This document shows, piece after piece, positions 14,401 to 27,135 of a DNA stretch of 64,000 nucleotides. The stretch spans positions 4,666,826 to 4,730,825 of the forward strand of contig CM024187.1 in NCBI GenBank assembly GCA_013433145.1, given 5' to 3'. Positions within the stretch are counted from its first letter, which is position 1, and each line of letters starts with the position of its first letter. Under the pieces are notes generated by a model. The model was not told the origin of the DNA. It saw only the letters and a list, made by a program, of their open reading frames with translations, and made no database searches. The translations under genes were made by a program, and so were the position numbers. This DNA comes from Ascaris suum. Its lineage: Eukaryota; Nematoda; Chromadorea; Rhabditida; Ascarididae.

Positions 14401-17400
14401 TTCATGTATCTGTTGCCTTAATTTTGACATCTTTTGTGTGACAATTTTATTTTAATGCGATACATTGTGATAACGGTTTTGAAAAAAAAGAGTGCAATCT
14501 TTCATCGCAGTTGGGAGCTTGTTATTGGCGGTTAAACATGGGGCTAAAACCTCCTCTAGGTAGGTGAAAATATATACATAGAATAGGCAATAAGCAAGTA
14601 GAAACCTATAATGACATGAAACCTTTAATGGGTGGGTAAAAGCGAATAAATAAGCTGTATATAAAACTCTTCAAATGATGGTGCAAAAGCAAGATGTTTT
14701 TACTTATCTTTCACTCCTACGCCGTTATGCGACGTCCACAAAATTGCCTTTCTGCGTTTGGTAGCGAGTTTCGGCGGAGCACTAAAATATATCTGTGGTG
14801 ATGAGAACATGGAACTGCGTAGTTATACTTGTTTCTTTATATAGTAGCTGATGGAGATTCATATGGCTACTCCGGGAGCTTTGATTGCCTCGATCCCAAC
14901 TTTGATGGGGAGGAATAACAAGAATTACGAAGCTCTCGCTTGCAATATGCCATCGATTTGGACTTCAACTTCGGAACTGCTGAATCTCAACTAGAGTTCC
15001 TTAATCTTTGCAGCAACGTCTACGTGCCGATCCTTCTAGATATCCGGACAAAAGTCTTCATGTTATTGGTGTTTATCACATACTTAGTGGTGAGTTCCTT
15101 GCTACGTTTTACTGTTGGAGTTTTCTTTTATTCTTTTTTTTTAGCTGCATTGAGGATATACTTGATTTGTTATTGGCATAAGACATAGCAGGTAGTGGGA
15201 AGAATAAGCCGAAACAAACAAGGCGCTAACCATAAGTGCAGCACCTATAGCTTGGCCGTAAGAGGTGAAAATATGTTGTAAGCAAATTTGTATGATTTGA
15301 ACCATGGGAATATATGCTCTCAAGATTTAGTTGCATGGTTCGAGTCTTGAAAAGATAACTTCTTTATTTACTAACATATTTGCAAGCAGAGTGATTTTAG
15401 AAACTTAGCGACTTTCATAGAATATTGTCCTCATCGGTGAAAATTTGAAGAAAGGGAATTATGAGGCGATCTTCAGATAGCGATCTACGGGATAATCGGA
15501 ATGGAGCAAGGCCTAGATTACGACAAGCTGCTTCTCAAAAGCGATCCTATCGTACGCACGATCGCCACTGAAATTGAGCTCTTCCACGGAGGGGACCAGG
15601 TAATCTAAGATAACGCAGTGTGTATCGTTTATTCACCGATTCGCATTCCTCACACTCGTGGAAAAACAGTTTGTTGTTATGCAGTCTTCGTGTGCAGCTA
15701 GGTTGCATCGAGATCACTGATTCCTCGAATTTCTGTGGCTTTTACCGAATTCGATTCCGATATCCTTTCGCTGTCTTTGTATAGGTGCATATATTAAGGT
15801 GACGCCAGACTGCGGACATTTTTATCGACCAGCGAGCCTAGTTTTTCGAAAACATCTTCAGGCGCAGTTCTGTTAGACAATACAGTAACAACGCGCTCAG
15901 AGGTATTAAAAAGGCTCCTCTTCGCGTTCTAAGAAACGATGCTTCTATGCGACATAATGGACCTAAAATAAACATTTTGGGAACTGCTATTAAGCAAAGA
16001 TTGGAACTCATTAAAGATATCTGTGGTAATATAAGACGGAGCATAGGTAACAGCCAAAGTTCTCATAACCGAGTGTTCACGACTGTCTGTAGAATGGTAT
16101 TCAGTATTACTAAAGACATCAATCTGTTCATCTTCAAGGAAAATTTCCAGCACACGGCGATTATTTTCCGAGAAGGAAACAAAGATGCGAAACGCTCACA
16201 CATGCAGTGCACGCGCCTCACTGCCGGTCGGTATATCGAATGCAGTTTTTGTCTATGGCAAATTTTTGATGTAGTCAGAATATGGTAACTGTGAACATCC
16301 CAGTGGCTGGGATGTGCGACCGTACATGAAAAGCTACTTAAAGAATGGTTGACATCATGGCAGAATAACGGTTTTCGCTTTACTTCGTTACCGGCTGCAG
16401 GCTTTAGTACACACCGTTACTCCGATTGTCTGTGGTGATTTGTCATTGCACTTGATGTTAACGAATAACATCATAGTTAATCGGTTTTTTATTACGAATT
16501 AATCAGAAATTGTGCATGTTTCAACGCAGATCGAAATTGCTGTTGTCAATGCTCCCGACATGTCAAAAGCGGAGAATCGCAAGCGGGTCGATGCGATGGT
16601 GCGTGACTTTGAGTCCGTTCAATATTGCCTTGGTCCAAAGGGCACTCAGATCTGGATTCGGGAGTATTCGAAGTACGCCAATCTCACCGGTGCCTATTTA
16701 CATGATGATCGAGCGTCGTGGGTTGAGGGCGTCTATCAGTGGTCACGCTTATTTGCATTCTATAAACTTTGGTGAGTGGTGCCTATGCTTGTTTTACTAT
16801 TGTTGATCTTATTGTGATAGTAAGCTGTACATGTGATTGAGAATGGAACTTTCGACTGGACATGAAGAGAATCTACTGATAGCGATGTTGGCATGAGATG
16901 TCGTGCAGCCAGGCTTAAATATTGAAGTTAGACGTGCAGCCTTTTTGATAGTCACCATTAATGTTAATGGCCTATGTATAAAACAATTGTGCTTAGGTCG
17001 CAAGATTTTGTATGGGAGAACGTGGATGATATGACCAATATCAGCATGAAGTCGTTCCGTTTCCGCATCGGTGTCACTGAATTTAATACCCCGGCCGATC
17101 TTGTTCTGGTCACGAAGCTTCTCAGGAGTATCGCAGTGAAGTATCCCGAAATGCGTATCTATACTTACCAGCAGAGTAGGGCTATTGCCGATCAGGTTCA
17201 CCTATTAATTTTTAATTTTATGTATTCAAGCGTTTTAGCATGCTTTAGGAAGATACTGCGAAATTCCTTTCTAAGAAACTGCTTACGACAAATGTTTAAA
17301 TCTTTTGACACTAGTGCACATGCGTCCCACAATTGATCAGAGTTGTTTGCAGCGATCAAAAAGCGTTATCGATTAGTCTGTTAAGAATTGGGCTGGCACC

Positions 17401-19735
17401 AAGCCAACTTATGAGGTCATGGGACTGGGTGAAGCAGCTTTTGTAAGAAGACAGGTTCCAATCTCACAGCTAGTCGGCTTGATGCTGGTTGCTTCATGAA
17501 AATCTCGACAGATATTCAACCGTAAGGAGCGCTAATGGTGTTTGATTTTATGAGATTTAGCAGCTTGGTTTTTTGAACGAGTGGACAGTTGGCTAAGAGA
17601 ATCTGCCAAAGGGCAAAAAGACGAGTGCAAAAATTTTCTAACTGACGATAAATTTATCAAGAAGGACGCTGACGAGAGACTAAAAAGGAAATACATAACG
17701 ATGAAGCAAAGGAAACTAAAGAAATTACTCGTCGATTTAGCACCTGTTGATCTTCACCGTGAAATAATTTGCGATCATTTTTTGATCATCTAGTGATGAA
17801 GCTGTGGTGGGTTTGTGGTTTTTACGTTAAGAACCTTTCGTTAGTCAAATAGTTTTTCTCTTGTTTTCATTGCCTGTAATCATTATATTAAGTAGAATTC
17901 TCGTTGTGTGGAATCTATGTTTGCTTCCTGTAAAGCGTCTATTTCAGTTGAATGTCATCTTAGCGAATACGCTGCAGAACGATTCTGTCGCACTGGTAGT
18001 GCTGCTGGTTATATCTTTGCTCTTCATTCCCAATCCAATATGCACCTTCTGGATAGCAGTGGCAATAGTCACCATGGATATTGGTAAGAGCGCAGAGATT
18101 ATTGAAGAGCGGAAACCAGTCAATTCTGTTTTTAAATATGCCCTCAAATTATTTGAAACCATTCTGTTTGATTTTCAATTTTTCCAACCAAATTAAAGAA
18201 TTTCAAATGATCTACAATCCTCTATAGACACATTGAATATTTTCGATGCTGCCTGGGCCAAACGAATTAATGTTCCACATGGAAACATGTGAACTTATTT
18301 GACTTATGGAGTGTTGTTAGCTGTGCATTTTATCCGAGCTATTCGCGCAATTTAATGACGTATCACGGCATGGAATAATGAGTTACACAGATTCCGCTCA
18401 CTTTACTCTGGATGCAACGGTGACTCGACTGCAAAGCTGATCGGTTGCTTTTTTCTTGTTGAAGTTGCCGAGTGTATCAGGTTTGTTGCTTGAAAACAAA
18501 TGGTGTGAACCATGGTCGTATGTTTCTCTTCATTTTTACGACATTTCAAAGCAACTCACTTATTCCTACAACGATTATTGCAATTATGCGGATAGAGCGT
18601 AAGTGCGTTGGCGTTCGAGGATGATACGACGTTATACACCTCGTTGTGCAAGTGCACGATGAGGCGCGCCTTACGGCATCAGGCTATGCTGCAAACGGTT
18701 GTAGAATCAATTTTGAGATGGAGTGTCGCCCAGAAATGATCATAATGTAGTTAGGTATAGTTTAGGAATGATAGGAGTGTAATGTGGTTTAGAAGTGCTA
18801 GAAATAAAATATCGTTCAGGAGTGATAGGATATTTGGCGTTATGGAACGTGAAATTGGACCCAATATCGATGGTAACGATCATAATGTCGATCGGATTTT
18901 CTATAGAATTTTGCGCTCATATCACTTACGGGTTCATGAGTAGCGATGAGAAACTAACGCCAACCGAACGTTGTGTATACGCAATGGAGAAACTCGCTTG
19001 GCCAAGTAAGCACATTATTTTTCCGTTTTTATTTCCAGTCGATTGCTTATCTGATCTGTTTTTCTCTTCCTTCCCTCCCTATCATTAGAAGACTTCCACG
19101 GTAATAGGCTATTGAAGAATGTCTTGGTTGATCTTACGCATTTGTTATTGTCGGAATGCTTTTTGCAGTTGAAATTTTTTTTCTCATTGGTGTCCGTCCC
19201 TACTTTTATCTCGATTCCAAACTTCAGCACCATGCCTCCTACATTCACTGTTCTCTAAGTCACCTTAATTTCCTTCTAATCGAGTGTTGATATATCGATT
19301 CCATTCGACGACCTTTTTCACTTCCCGCTTAACTATGTCAAACTGAACAAACTTCATTTTATAAGTATCCTTGAACGATCCGGTTAAAAAAATAAGGTCG
19401 ATAATAGCAGTTCGCCACGCCTTATAGAAAAAACATTTGCATTCAACATGTTCGATAAGGTTACTATATAATGAAGTAATGTAATAATTGCAGTTGTGCA
19501 CGGCAGCATGTCTACCATTCTTGGAGTGGCAGTGTTGGCATTCATTAACTCGTATATGGTGCTCGTTTTCTTCAAAACAATCTTCCTTGTACTCGTCATT
19601 GGAGTCTTTCACGCGCTTATGCTTCTGCCGATCATTCTTTCTGAAAGTGCCCCTCTCAGCGATCGTATCAGTCGGGAGATTCGAACTCGCCATTTCTGCG
19701 TCAAGTGCTACCACTGTCACGCCTCAAAATATTAA
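5425..19735 (+). CDS. Patched-related (PTR) 12-TM sterol-sensing-domain protein, multi-exon
   Basis: A membrane protein of the nematode patched-related family (RND/Dispatched-like). In C. elegans the family is linked to moulting, cuticle and membrane traffic. Exons by splice sites: 5425-5655, 6259-6501, (one missing), 8197-8371, 9381-9531, 10708-10805, 11504-11675, 12621-12686, 13319-13503, 13668-13830, 14229-14373, 15014-15089, 15477-15599, 16530-16771, 16997-17195, 17948-18083, 18820-19005, 19494-19735. Phases agree except at the gap between 6501 and 8197, which needs an exon of length 2 mod 3; total is at least 944 aa. Diagnostic pieces are the N-terminal TM1, [51 protein letters not shown] (sterol-sensing domain) and [18 protein letters not shown]. 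Borders at 9531, 10805 and 11504 use weak sites. The last exon could splice to a hydrophilic tail around 20310-20477. Confidence 0.9.
6060..6135 (-). mobile_element. Short fragment of CR1-like LINE reverse transcriptase
   Basis: On the minus strand this intronic stretch reads [11 protein letters not shown], closely matching [13 protein letters not shown] in the larger fragment at 6868-7090, and matching the LINE at 43 kb at nucleotide level. It is a short decayed copy inside the first intron of the patched-related gene. Confidence 0.45.
6868..7090 (-). mobile_element. Fragment of CR1/L2-like LINE (C-terminal end of RT ORF)
   Basis: The minus strand reads [20 protein letters not shown] followed by [18 protein letters not shown]. 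This has the pattern seen at the C-terminal end of CR1-like non-LTR reverse transcriptases (R.. then L..R, then D..  .YKI). The same element, more decayed, lies on the + strand at 43.6-43.8 kb. It sits in an intron of the patched-related gene, in antisense. Only about 70 codons are recognisable and no intact ORF remains. Confidence 0.6.
7988..8026. repeat. Perfect 16-bp hairpin with 7-base loop
   Basis: Arm 7988-8003 is the exact reverse complement of arm 8011-8026, with a 7-base loop (ctatatg). It lies in the intron before the 8197 exon of the patched-related gene. The stem is too short for a typical pre-miRNA; it may be a remnant of a small inverted-repeat element. Confidence 0.85.
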
Positions 19736-20291
19736 AGTCGATATCTCAAGCTGATTTATGCTTAATCGTTAAAAATCTTATTTCCCATTGCAGTTGTTTT
19801 AACACCTTGTCATTACTTCTTCATGACCGAGGTGATCCATTATTTCTGCAGATAGTGGCATTGCAACGGGCCAGTTTGCATGCTTTCCAGCCTTTGTAAT
19901 CGCATCTTTGAACCATAAACAACTATAAAGCGGCGGAAGCGATAGTGAGGTGTTAAGCTGTGGAGACTGGTGCGACATGCGCTTTTGCAACTTCATTCGC
20001 GAACAGCGCCACAGTAATGGAGTGGGCACTTTTCATGTCACTAGCAATAACAGAACTGCGCAAGTGAGCTAAACTCAATGCCAGTGGATATTATACAACT
20101 TGATTATTTGCACTGAGAAAGACAAAACCGCTATGGCAGAATGTTTAGCGAATGCGTGAATGGTAACTATCTATACAAAGACCGCAGTCACTGTACGCAT
20201 TTTTTGCAGGCTGAATACAAATAGATTGGCAGTCACTAGAATACTTTCCGTGCTGACTCAATTGGCGTTGTCAAGCCTCATTTCGCTTATA

Positions 20292-20297
20292 AATAAA
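20292..20297 (+). other. Candidate poly(A) signal of the patched-related gene
   Basis: AATAAA lies 557 bases after the stop at 19735. If this is the 3' end, the open stretch up to 20477 is not coding. If the tail exon is used, the signal is internal to it. RNA reads would decide. Confidence 0.35.
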
Positions 20298-20479
20298 ACC
20301 CAATTGTCTAGTTCAAACGTGGATGGTTCTTTCCGAATGTCCACAAAAGAGAGCCCTTTCGGAGAAAATCATCACATTAGGATGAACCGGTCGCCTAATC
20401 GCTCAAATGAGTCTATCCGAATTAAACGAAAGTGGACAATGCAATATTGTAATCTATCCTCCTTAACCCCATTTTAAGT

Positions 20480-22268
20480 AAGAGTGACCCAGACGAATTT
20501 TGATCCGAGAGCGTTGTAAGCACAATAATGACAGAGTTATTTCCATGTCAGTTGTTCATTTCCTTCATGGTTTTTTGTTCTGCTCTAATTGCAATTGAAT
20601 TTTACATTTTCCCTTTTATGCGATCGTTTAAACGGCACTTCATATTTACCTTATTCTTGCTATGACAATGTTTCAGCATTTGCTTTCATGTGTATATATT
20701 GATGACAGAGGTGCTAAGTAATTAAATAATCCATAATGAATACAGCTAGTCGGACAAAATTTATCTGGGTCGCGACTATATCGTACGCTTTAGGGTAATT
20801 TTTCAGTAAAGTTGGGGCTGTTGCTTTCGGATTGACAAGTTTGCTTCGTTCAGTCTGTTACAATTACAAATCTTCTACTGAGTATAAAGACTACATCTTT
20901 TATCTGCAAAAGCCGGCGCAATCTAGGTGATTTATATGTGGAGAATGACAAAGGTATGGGGTGAACCAACGTGACGTCAGTTTGCATCAATTTTTCACAG
21001 TAATTTCGGTCCTTTAATGGGTTTTCCTTGCAGCCATCAAGCATGTCTTGATTTCTCGCTTATCCGAAAATACCATCTAGAGAAAGAACATATAATTGCG
21101 ATGAAAGGCTTGCTGCGAAATGCCAATTAAGAACAGGTTCCTCTTTCGCATCGACTGAGAATATTTGAAAACTCCGTTTTTCATTTGTACGTGCATGCAG
21201 CACTCTATCAATTTTGCGCTTTCATAGAGTTCCAATTTTGCGCAGCACTCATTTTCAAAGGTATATTTAAGGCAGTTCAATCAGGAAAATATTAGGGGAA
21301 GTTGGTTATTTGCAATTGGCTAAGCCCATTATTGGCTAGGTGCTTCCGATCGGATAGGTGTTCGTTCGTCTAAGAAAATCCCATATTGGCTTATTAGATT
21401 GCTAATTTGTTTGAAAGTTCGTGGAAGTAAGCATTCAGTTAGATGGGCCGTCACTTCGCCGAACACACCGTGCTTTGAAAGTCACTTCATTTCGGCCTCT
21501 GTCTCCTAGTTTCTACAAGAAAAGTTACTTTTTGCAATCTTACATTTAGCCTGAAATCAAGCATATTACTTCCAGCCTATTATCATGTCTTATTCTACCT
21601 TTCTTTTCCACTCATACGGATAGTGGAGACAACTTAGGACGCACGCTTTTTTGGAGTCTAAAGAAACCGTTTTTTTTTCTTTTTTTTTTGCGAGTGATGC
21701 AAAAATATGTTGATAATTATCTCATTTGTTTGCAGCGATAGGTTTAATTTAAAAGTGGGCGTAACTGCGAAAATGCGATTAATTTTTTACGCATCGCAAA
21801 ACAAGACACTATCATTCATCTCGTGAGATGTTCCATTCGAGTTCTGTCATGCAAGTAACCATGTCATTCTTGTTGAATCTATCCTCTTGCGCGCGTTCTA
21901 CCTCCTCAAGTGCTCATCCCTCATCAGCCAATTTTCCGTTCAGAAATAAGTTTTCAAATTTATCGCCACTTATAAATGATCACTTTCCTATTATATTCCG
22001 TTAAGCTTTCCCATTTATAATTCGATATGTTTTTCACTGTGTCTACTTGTACTTCTGAGATTCTTTGCTTAAATATACATGGCATTATCTCAATTGAAGT
22101 TTTTACTATCATGTTGGCTGATTTATCAGCGGTCTTGGCTGCAACGATCTTAGCAACAATGAAACATTTGCGTCTGAAGAGCAGCAATAAACTTATACCA
22201 ATATTCTTTAAAAAGAATTCAGCTATTAAAAATAAACTGCTTTAGGACGACAGTTCGCAAGCAGTATC
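20480..22268. other. Intergenic region between PTR and ground-like genes
   Basis: I see no supported exon in this 1.8-kb stretch. Short open frames on both strands (for example 21960-22245) lack splice support and recognisable motifs. It should hold the promoter of the ground-like gene. Confidence 0.5.
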
Positions 22269-25200
22269 ATGGTTGTGATTGTTTTGATCCTGACGTCACT
22301 GTTTGCCGTTGCTTTTATCGATGCTTTTGAAGAACCGGCCAACGCGTCTACTGAGGTAAGCGGCAAATCAGTTTCCAAATGCAGGTGCATCAAACTGACT
22401 TTCTTTAAGTTTTTTTTTCTAATTAGTTGCTTTTTGCAGGTTGCTAAAATCCGCTCATTCATGTGTATGCAGGTGAATTCAGTTCATTGTATTCACTCAT
22501 TGCGCTCGTAAACTTATATGCACAGTAGTGTGTGATGGTGTGCAAAATTTACGCGGTGCTTTTGATAGTTTTCTCATTTTTCTACGGAGAACACTGTGGT
22601 ACATGTTTGGTTAGTCGCGAAATGGGCGGCCATCTGTGAATGATGAGGTCGACAGCGATGAGCGAGTGAATCGGAGCGAACTGACGAGGTGGAAGGGGAG
22701 GCGTGAAGCCAGGAGGAAATGGCGAACGAGCTTGGGTTTAAAAAATATCTCGTTCTCGTCATCAAACCATACAGACTTATCGGGAGAGAGAAAACTTTAA
22801 AGGCAGGATGCAGACATTCTCGAAAACGGAGGCAAACTTTTTGTGTGCGGAGAGTTTTGAGAATGCTTAAGAAGACTGTAAATTCAAAGAAAGAACGTCC
22901 ACTTCACATTATCTACTGAGTGCTATTCTCGAAAAAAATTTTAATCACTAGTTGTATTAGTAATACGCGTAATAAAACTTGATATACCGTTGTTTCGATT
23001 TGTAGAGTTGTAAGACTACGTGCTTTTGTATATATCAACTTGGCAACTATATATTTGAGCAGTTACAGGTTGTTCCGTCATCATTATTAGCTCCTCGAAT
23101 TGTGAGAACGAAGACTGCGTGGTCGTTTCAAACGCTTTCAAAAACCCATTATCGCGTTCTCTCGTTAATCCTTAGACCGATCAGAGCGTGTGTTCATCTC
23201 TTTCGTGCGCTTTCAGACTTCAAGCGTCGTCAATGATTACCACAGCTAGCATGGTTTATTCGTCGACAAGTGGTCGCCACTTGTTAAGGTTGCTGCCGCT
23301 TACAGGTGGAATACAGTTCTCCTTCTGAGCTGCATAGCACCAAAACAGTCGTCATCCATGGCCGTTCAGTAGCTATTCGCCCGTTATTTGGACGCCCAGT
23401 ATATATGAAACCATTCAGGACAGCCAAAGCATTAGCATTCGGTAGGTTCGTTCGTCACTTCTCCCTTCTCCCCTTCCTATCACAGATGTGACAGCCAATT
23501 CGCATTTTATCTGGCCTACACAGCACGTAAACACCATGATCGCCCCCAACTATGTTTGTTCAAGTGGATATTGACGTATACGTAGACAGCAAAATGCTAA
23601 GAAATTTCCTTTTTGGCTCTACTTCTCTCTAAAGTGACAGGGTGAAAAATATCAGATTATTTTTACTGATGCTTGACAGGATATATAGAATGCGCGCAGG
23701 ACCTGAAGATTATCTATCAGGAGACATATTTTTAGGTTGATAATAAGTGCTTTGTTGTGCATGTTGAATATGTGCCAATATATTGCAGGGAGCGTTCAAA
23801 ATCAAGCATCACCGAGGGGTGTCTATTACGAGGAGCATACACCACAATACATGAATCAGATTTCTAGACGGCATCAGTATCCGCTGCCACAGTGTTACAC
23901 TAATAAGAGCGGTCAGCAAACATATTTAATATGCTTGTCGCTTTATTGTAAAGAAAGTTACGAGAACAACTTTCATTGAAGTGTGAGAACATGACACAGC
24001 CTAACACATCGAAATTATAGCTCATATGATCTCACCTCATGAAACAGCTATGGAAGTGGTTGATTGCTGAGGAAAGTGAAGAAGAGAGGGAAATTCAAGA
24101 GCTCCTTTCCTTCCCATGTGCTCGAATAACCGTAAAATCAACAAGGACGCAATCAGCTCAGTCATAAACCGAAGCGACAATCATTGCAGTTGTTTGAACA
24201 ATCTTGATTTCTGGCAAAGAAATGCTCAAATATCTAGCGAAAACTTCACGTTTTGTGGAAAATAAGGAGCTTATTAAAGTAAGCCTTAAATGTGAATTCC
24301 ACGCATTGGCTCAGGTAAACTCATTTCCCCAACTTTTCAACATGAGCTATGTTATCAGCTGTTTGTCCAAGCATTGACAGAATGCTCTTATCTATGAAAT
24401 AATTTCAGTTATTCAATTTATTAGAGCTGCGCCAGGCTTTTCGTGCATCATCAAGCTGGCTCAGATCGTTAACTTTTTGAGGGGTTTTATGTTCCTATGC
24501 GCACATTTCTGCACATGTTATAGAGTTTTTGCCTTCTTAATCGCTCCAAGGAACGAAATTCTTTTGCAGGTTTTATGTGCTGCAACAAAATGCTGGAAAC
24601 GGAAATGCAAAGAACGTTTAATCAACTAAAGGCGTCACAGTACGGTACATTTAAGACCTGCAATACTCAAAAAATCGCCAACGTCTTGCAGGTCACATAG
24701 TCAAATTTCGCTTTTCTTATGTCGTTACAAAGACATTTTGTAAAGCACAATGAAGAACGAATTGGCGGTTTGTTTGTACATTTGCACGTGTCCATCGCCA
24801 GTGTTTATCTTAAGTTCTCCTCCCATGAAATATGAGGATAGATGCAAATTCTGGTCTGCCAACAAATTGCTGCTTATCTTCCTGTTAGTACAGCCTATAC
24901 TAATACCATATAGTAATCTTGCAGTTATTGCAATTTCACTAGTCCAAAGTTCCTAATGTTGCGCTTTTCTGGGTTGGTGTTCCAAATAGGTAGAGAAAGT
25001 GCCATAAGAGTGCACAGGAAACCAGCTTAAAGCTACAAATTCTATGCTTCAAAAACCATGCATTTAAGAAGAAATAAGTGGGAATATGAAGAAAGTTGAC
25101 TAAAAAAAACACGACGATCTAGACAGCTGACTACTCGATCGATTGGAGTGCAGAAGTTTTGTAAACAGTAGTGGAAGTCAGCATTGAGCATATTGTCCTT

Positions 25201-26053
25201 TAGTCATAGCATTGTGTGTTGTTTGGTGCGATATGATTGCCTCGACCGCTCAGAGTCGATGCATGAATGCAATAATTTCAGCAAAATCTACAACGTTGCT
25301 TCAATTCATCATTCGAGACTATTGCAGCGATCGATGACTTTGCATCGATGATTCATTTTTACAGTGACCATGTATGCAAATTGGAAATAGATGGACGGTA
25401 AATTTATTGCTTGCATCTCTTCTTAAATTTACAACTTCCCACTTGTAGATCTTGTGAAACTATTTCGAGATTCGTCAGTCGTCTAAGGGCACATAGAATC
25501 TCAGAAGCGCGGAAATAACGTCTAGCTTTTTTATGCTTCATCTCTTGCCTTCTGGCTACATATCAGCAAAGTTTTCTCATTTCACCAAAAAATTTAAAAG
25601 CAATTTCTCATACAGTATTCAAAAGCATCATCTAAGAATTGCTAAATCATCTTACTTCAATAAGTTAGAATGGTAATAGCGGTTAATGTGCGTGCTGAGA
25701 ATCTCGCATCCGCCTCTGAGGATTAATCTCAAGTCACGAATTACCGGAAGAGAAGTCAGTGCTTCAGTGGGCTAGTGACGGCTCACTAATGAAGGATAAA
25801 CAAGGAGGTTTCGGCAGACCATTTCAGATATCTCCTCGCTTATGGCACTCCTCGACAGCCACCTCCGTCACAAACTAACGTCCTCAGTCAGCTATCGCCA
25901 CACACATATGGGCAAAACATTCCGCAACCACAACAACAGTATGGCCGAAGCACCACAAGATCCTATCGAAGGGTGTTTAATGACGGAAGTAGCAAGCGTT
26001 GCAAAAATGCTCTCGACTATATGACAGTCTCCACAAAGAACATGCTTCATTAG
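22269..26053 (+). CDS. Secreted hedgehog-related protein with ground-like domain
   Basis: A secreted protein of the nematode hedgehog-related (GRD/GRL) set. Exons: 22269-22355, 23306-23441, 23789-23911, 24570-24691, 25282-25397, 25828-26053. All phases agree, giving 810 bases (269 aa plus stop). Residues 1-18 or so form a signal peptide (MVVIVLILTSLFAVAFIDA). The ground-like domain spans roughly residues 113-195: PQCYTN, then GFMCCNKMLETEMQ, FKTCNTQKIANVLQ, FETIAAIDDFASMIHF, HVCKLEIDG and LLAYGTP. The double Cys, the CN and the CK cysteines of the family are all present. A Pro/Gln-rich tail (QPQQQYG) follows. Start chosen as the ATG opening the signal peptide. An AATAAA at 26149 supports the 26053 stop. 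An alternative 3' end is given in a separate entry. Lipid modification as in Hedgehog is not expected, since no autoprocessing (Hint) domain is seen. Confidence 0.88.
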
Positions 26054-26148
26054 TTGCAGTTATCTGTAATATTCCCATACTCATATGTAGATGCAAATGA
26101 GAAGTTGACGTTCATGTTACTATCGAAATTCGATCATATTTTATCCGC

Positions 26149-26154
26149 AATAAA
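26149..26154 (+). other. Candidate poly(A) signal of the ground-like gene
   Basis: AATAAA 96 bases after the stop codon at 26051-26053, a normal spacing for a nematode 3' UTR. Confidence 0.5.
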
Positions 26155-26314
26155 TGCCGTCGTGGTCTCTTTGCACCAATATGTGCCCTCTTCACAAAGT
26201 AAAACATTAATGCCTACAATAGCTCGCAAAGAATGACTGAATGCATCGTTTCTGTTCAGAACGCGCGCACAGTTTCATCGGTTCATTTCCGTTTAGTATC
26301 GTCTAATTTTATAG

Positions 26315-26880
26315 ATCGTCGAAACTACATATAATGAAGTTATTTGAGTGGGAAATCTGCGAGGCCAGTGACGATGAAAAAATGAATTTCGAGTGTAAGC
26401 ATACTTTTCTATCTCTGTCTAAATTTGGCGCTTGTTGCAGAGGATGCGTAATCAGCTTAATTAGGAGGCAATCACATCGGCAAAATTGTTCATGAGCATC
26501 GCTTAACGTTCGTTAGCCACTTATGAATACAATTGTTTGAACCATATCTAGCAGTATTATTCAGCAACTGTGGCTAGTAAGCATCGGCAAAATGCCTTAT
26601 TCACATATAGAAATGTATCCACGGTATAACCATAGATAAAGATTGAAAACCACTGCGAAGAAAACCTCAGCTCTATCAAGTGATTGTGGGCAAGTGTGAT
26701 CTCGAAGATTTGTTTCCTTTGACAATTCCACCGCCATCTCCGTCTTTGCTACACATGAACTCGAACGAAAGAGATAGAAGCATTAACAGAAAAGCGTTGA
26801 AGGCAGAATTAAGTTCACACCTTGAGAGTAAAGGCGATGCTCATTTTGAATTCTCTTCCCGAAAATACGAAGTGAACTGA
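26315..26880 (+). CDS. Candidate alternative 3' exons of the ground-like gene (or a separate small gene)
   Basis: Two phase-compatible segments. The first is 26315-26394 (ttttatag acceptor, gtaagcat donor, containing FEWEICEASDDEKMNFE). The second is 26681-26880 (tatcaag acceptor, ending in TGA), containing CDLEDLFPLTIPPPSPSLL and ending SSRKYEVN. They fit each other in phase (1+2). They also fit a donor at cgaag|gtgttt in the last ground-like exon (phase 2 to 1), which would replace the short C-terminus with a longer acidic/proline-containing tail. Alternatively an ATG at 26332 could start a separate short ORF. I do not recognise any domain. Confidence 0.35.
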
Positions 26881-26961
26881 AAAATTCCGGTAAAACAAAT
26901 TCCCATAAATTTTAAATTAACTGAAAAATTCCGGTAAAACAAATTCCCATAAATTTAAATT
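26875..26961. repeat. Tandem duplication of a 43/44-bp unit
   Basis: Copy 1 (26875-26918) and copy 2 (26919-26961) are identical except for one T. The unit contains attccggtaaaacaaattcc. The TGA stop of the candidate exon at 26878-26880 lies within copy 1. Confidence 0.95.
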
Positions 26962-27135
26962 AAGCTAACATGAAAATTTGATTTCCTTAATTGCAAAAAG
27001 GAAGTGAGACAAACAGGAGGCGCTTGATAGTAATATACATCAAATATTATAATGAACAAAAATTACAATTAGGTGTAGAAAATAAGCAGTACTTAAGGCA
27101 ACAACATAAATCACAGTTATAATAAAGCTCAGTAT

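Noticed and set aside
15280..15345. tRNA-like ggttcgagtc sequence
   Set aside because: No acceptor stem or D-arm can be folded around it.
20216..20477. Open + frame after the PTR stop as a C-terminal tail exon
   Set aside because: A ttgtctag acceptor exists, but no donor in the last PTR exon was confirmed and an AATAAA lies inside; kept only as a remark in the PTR entry.
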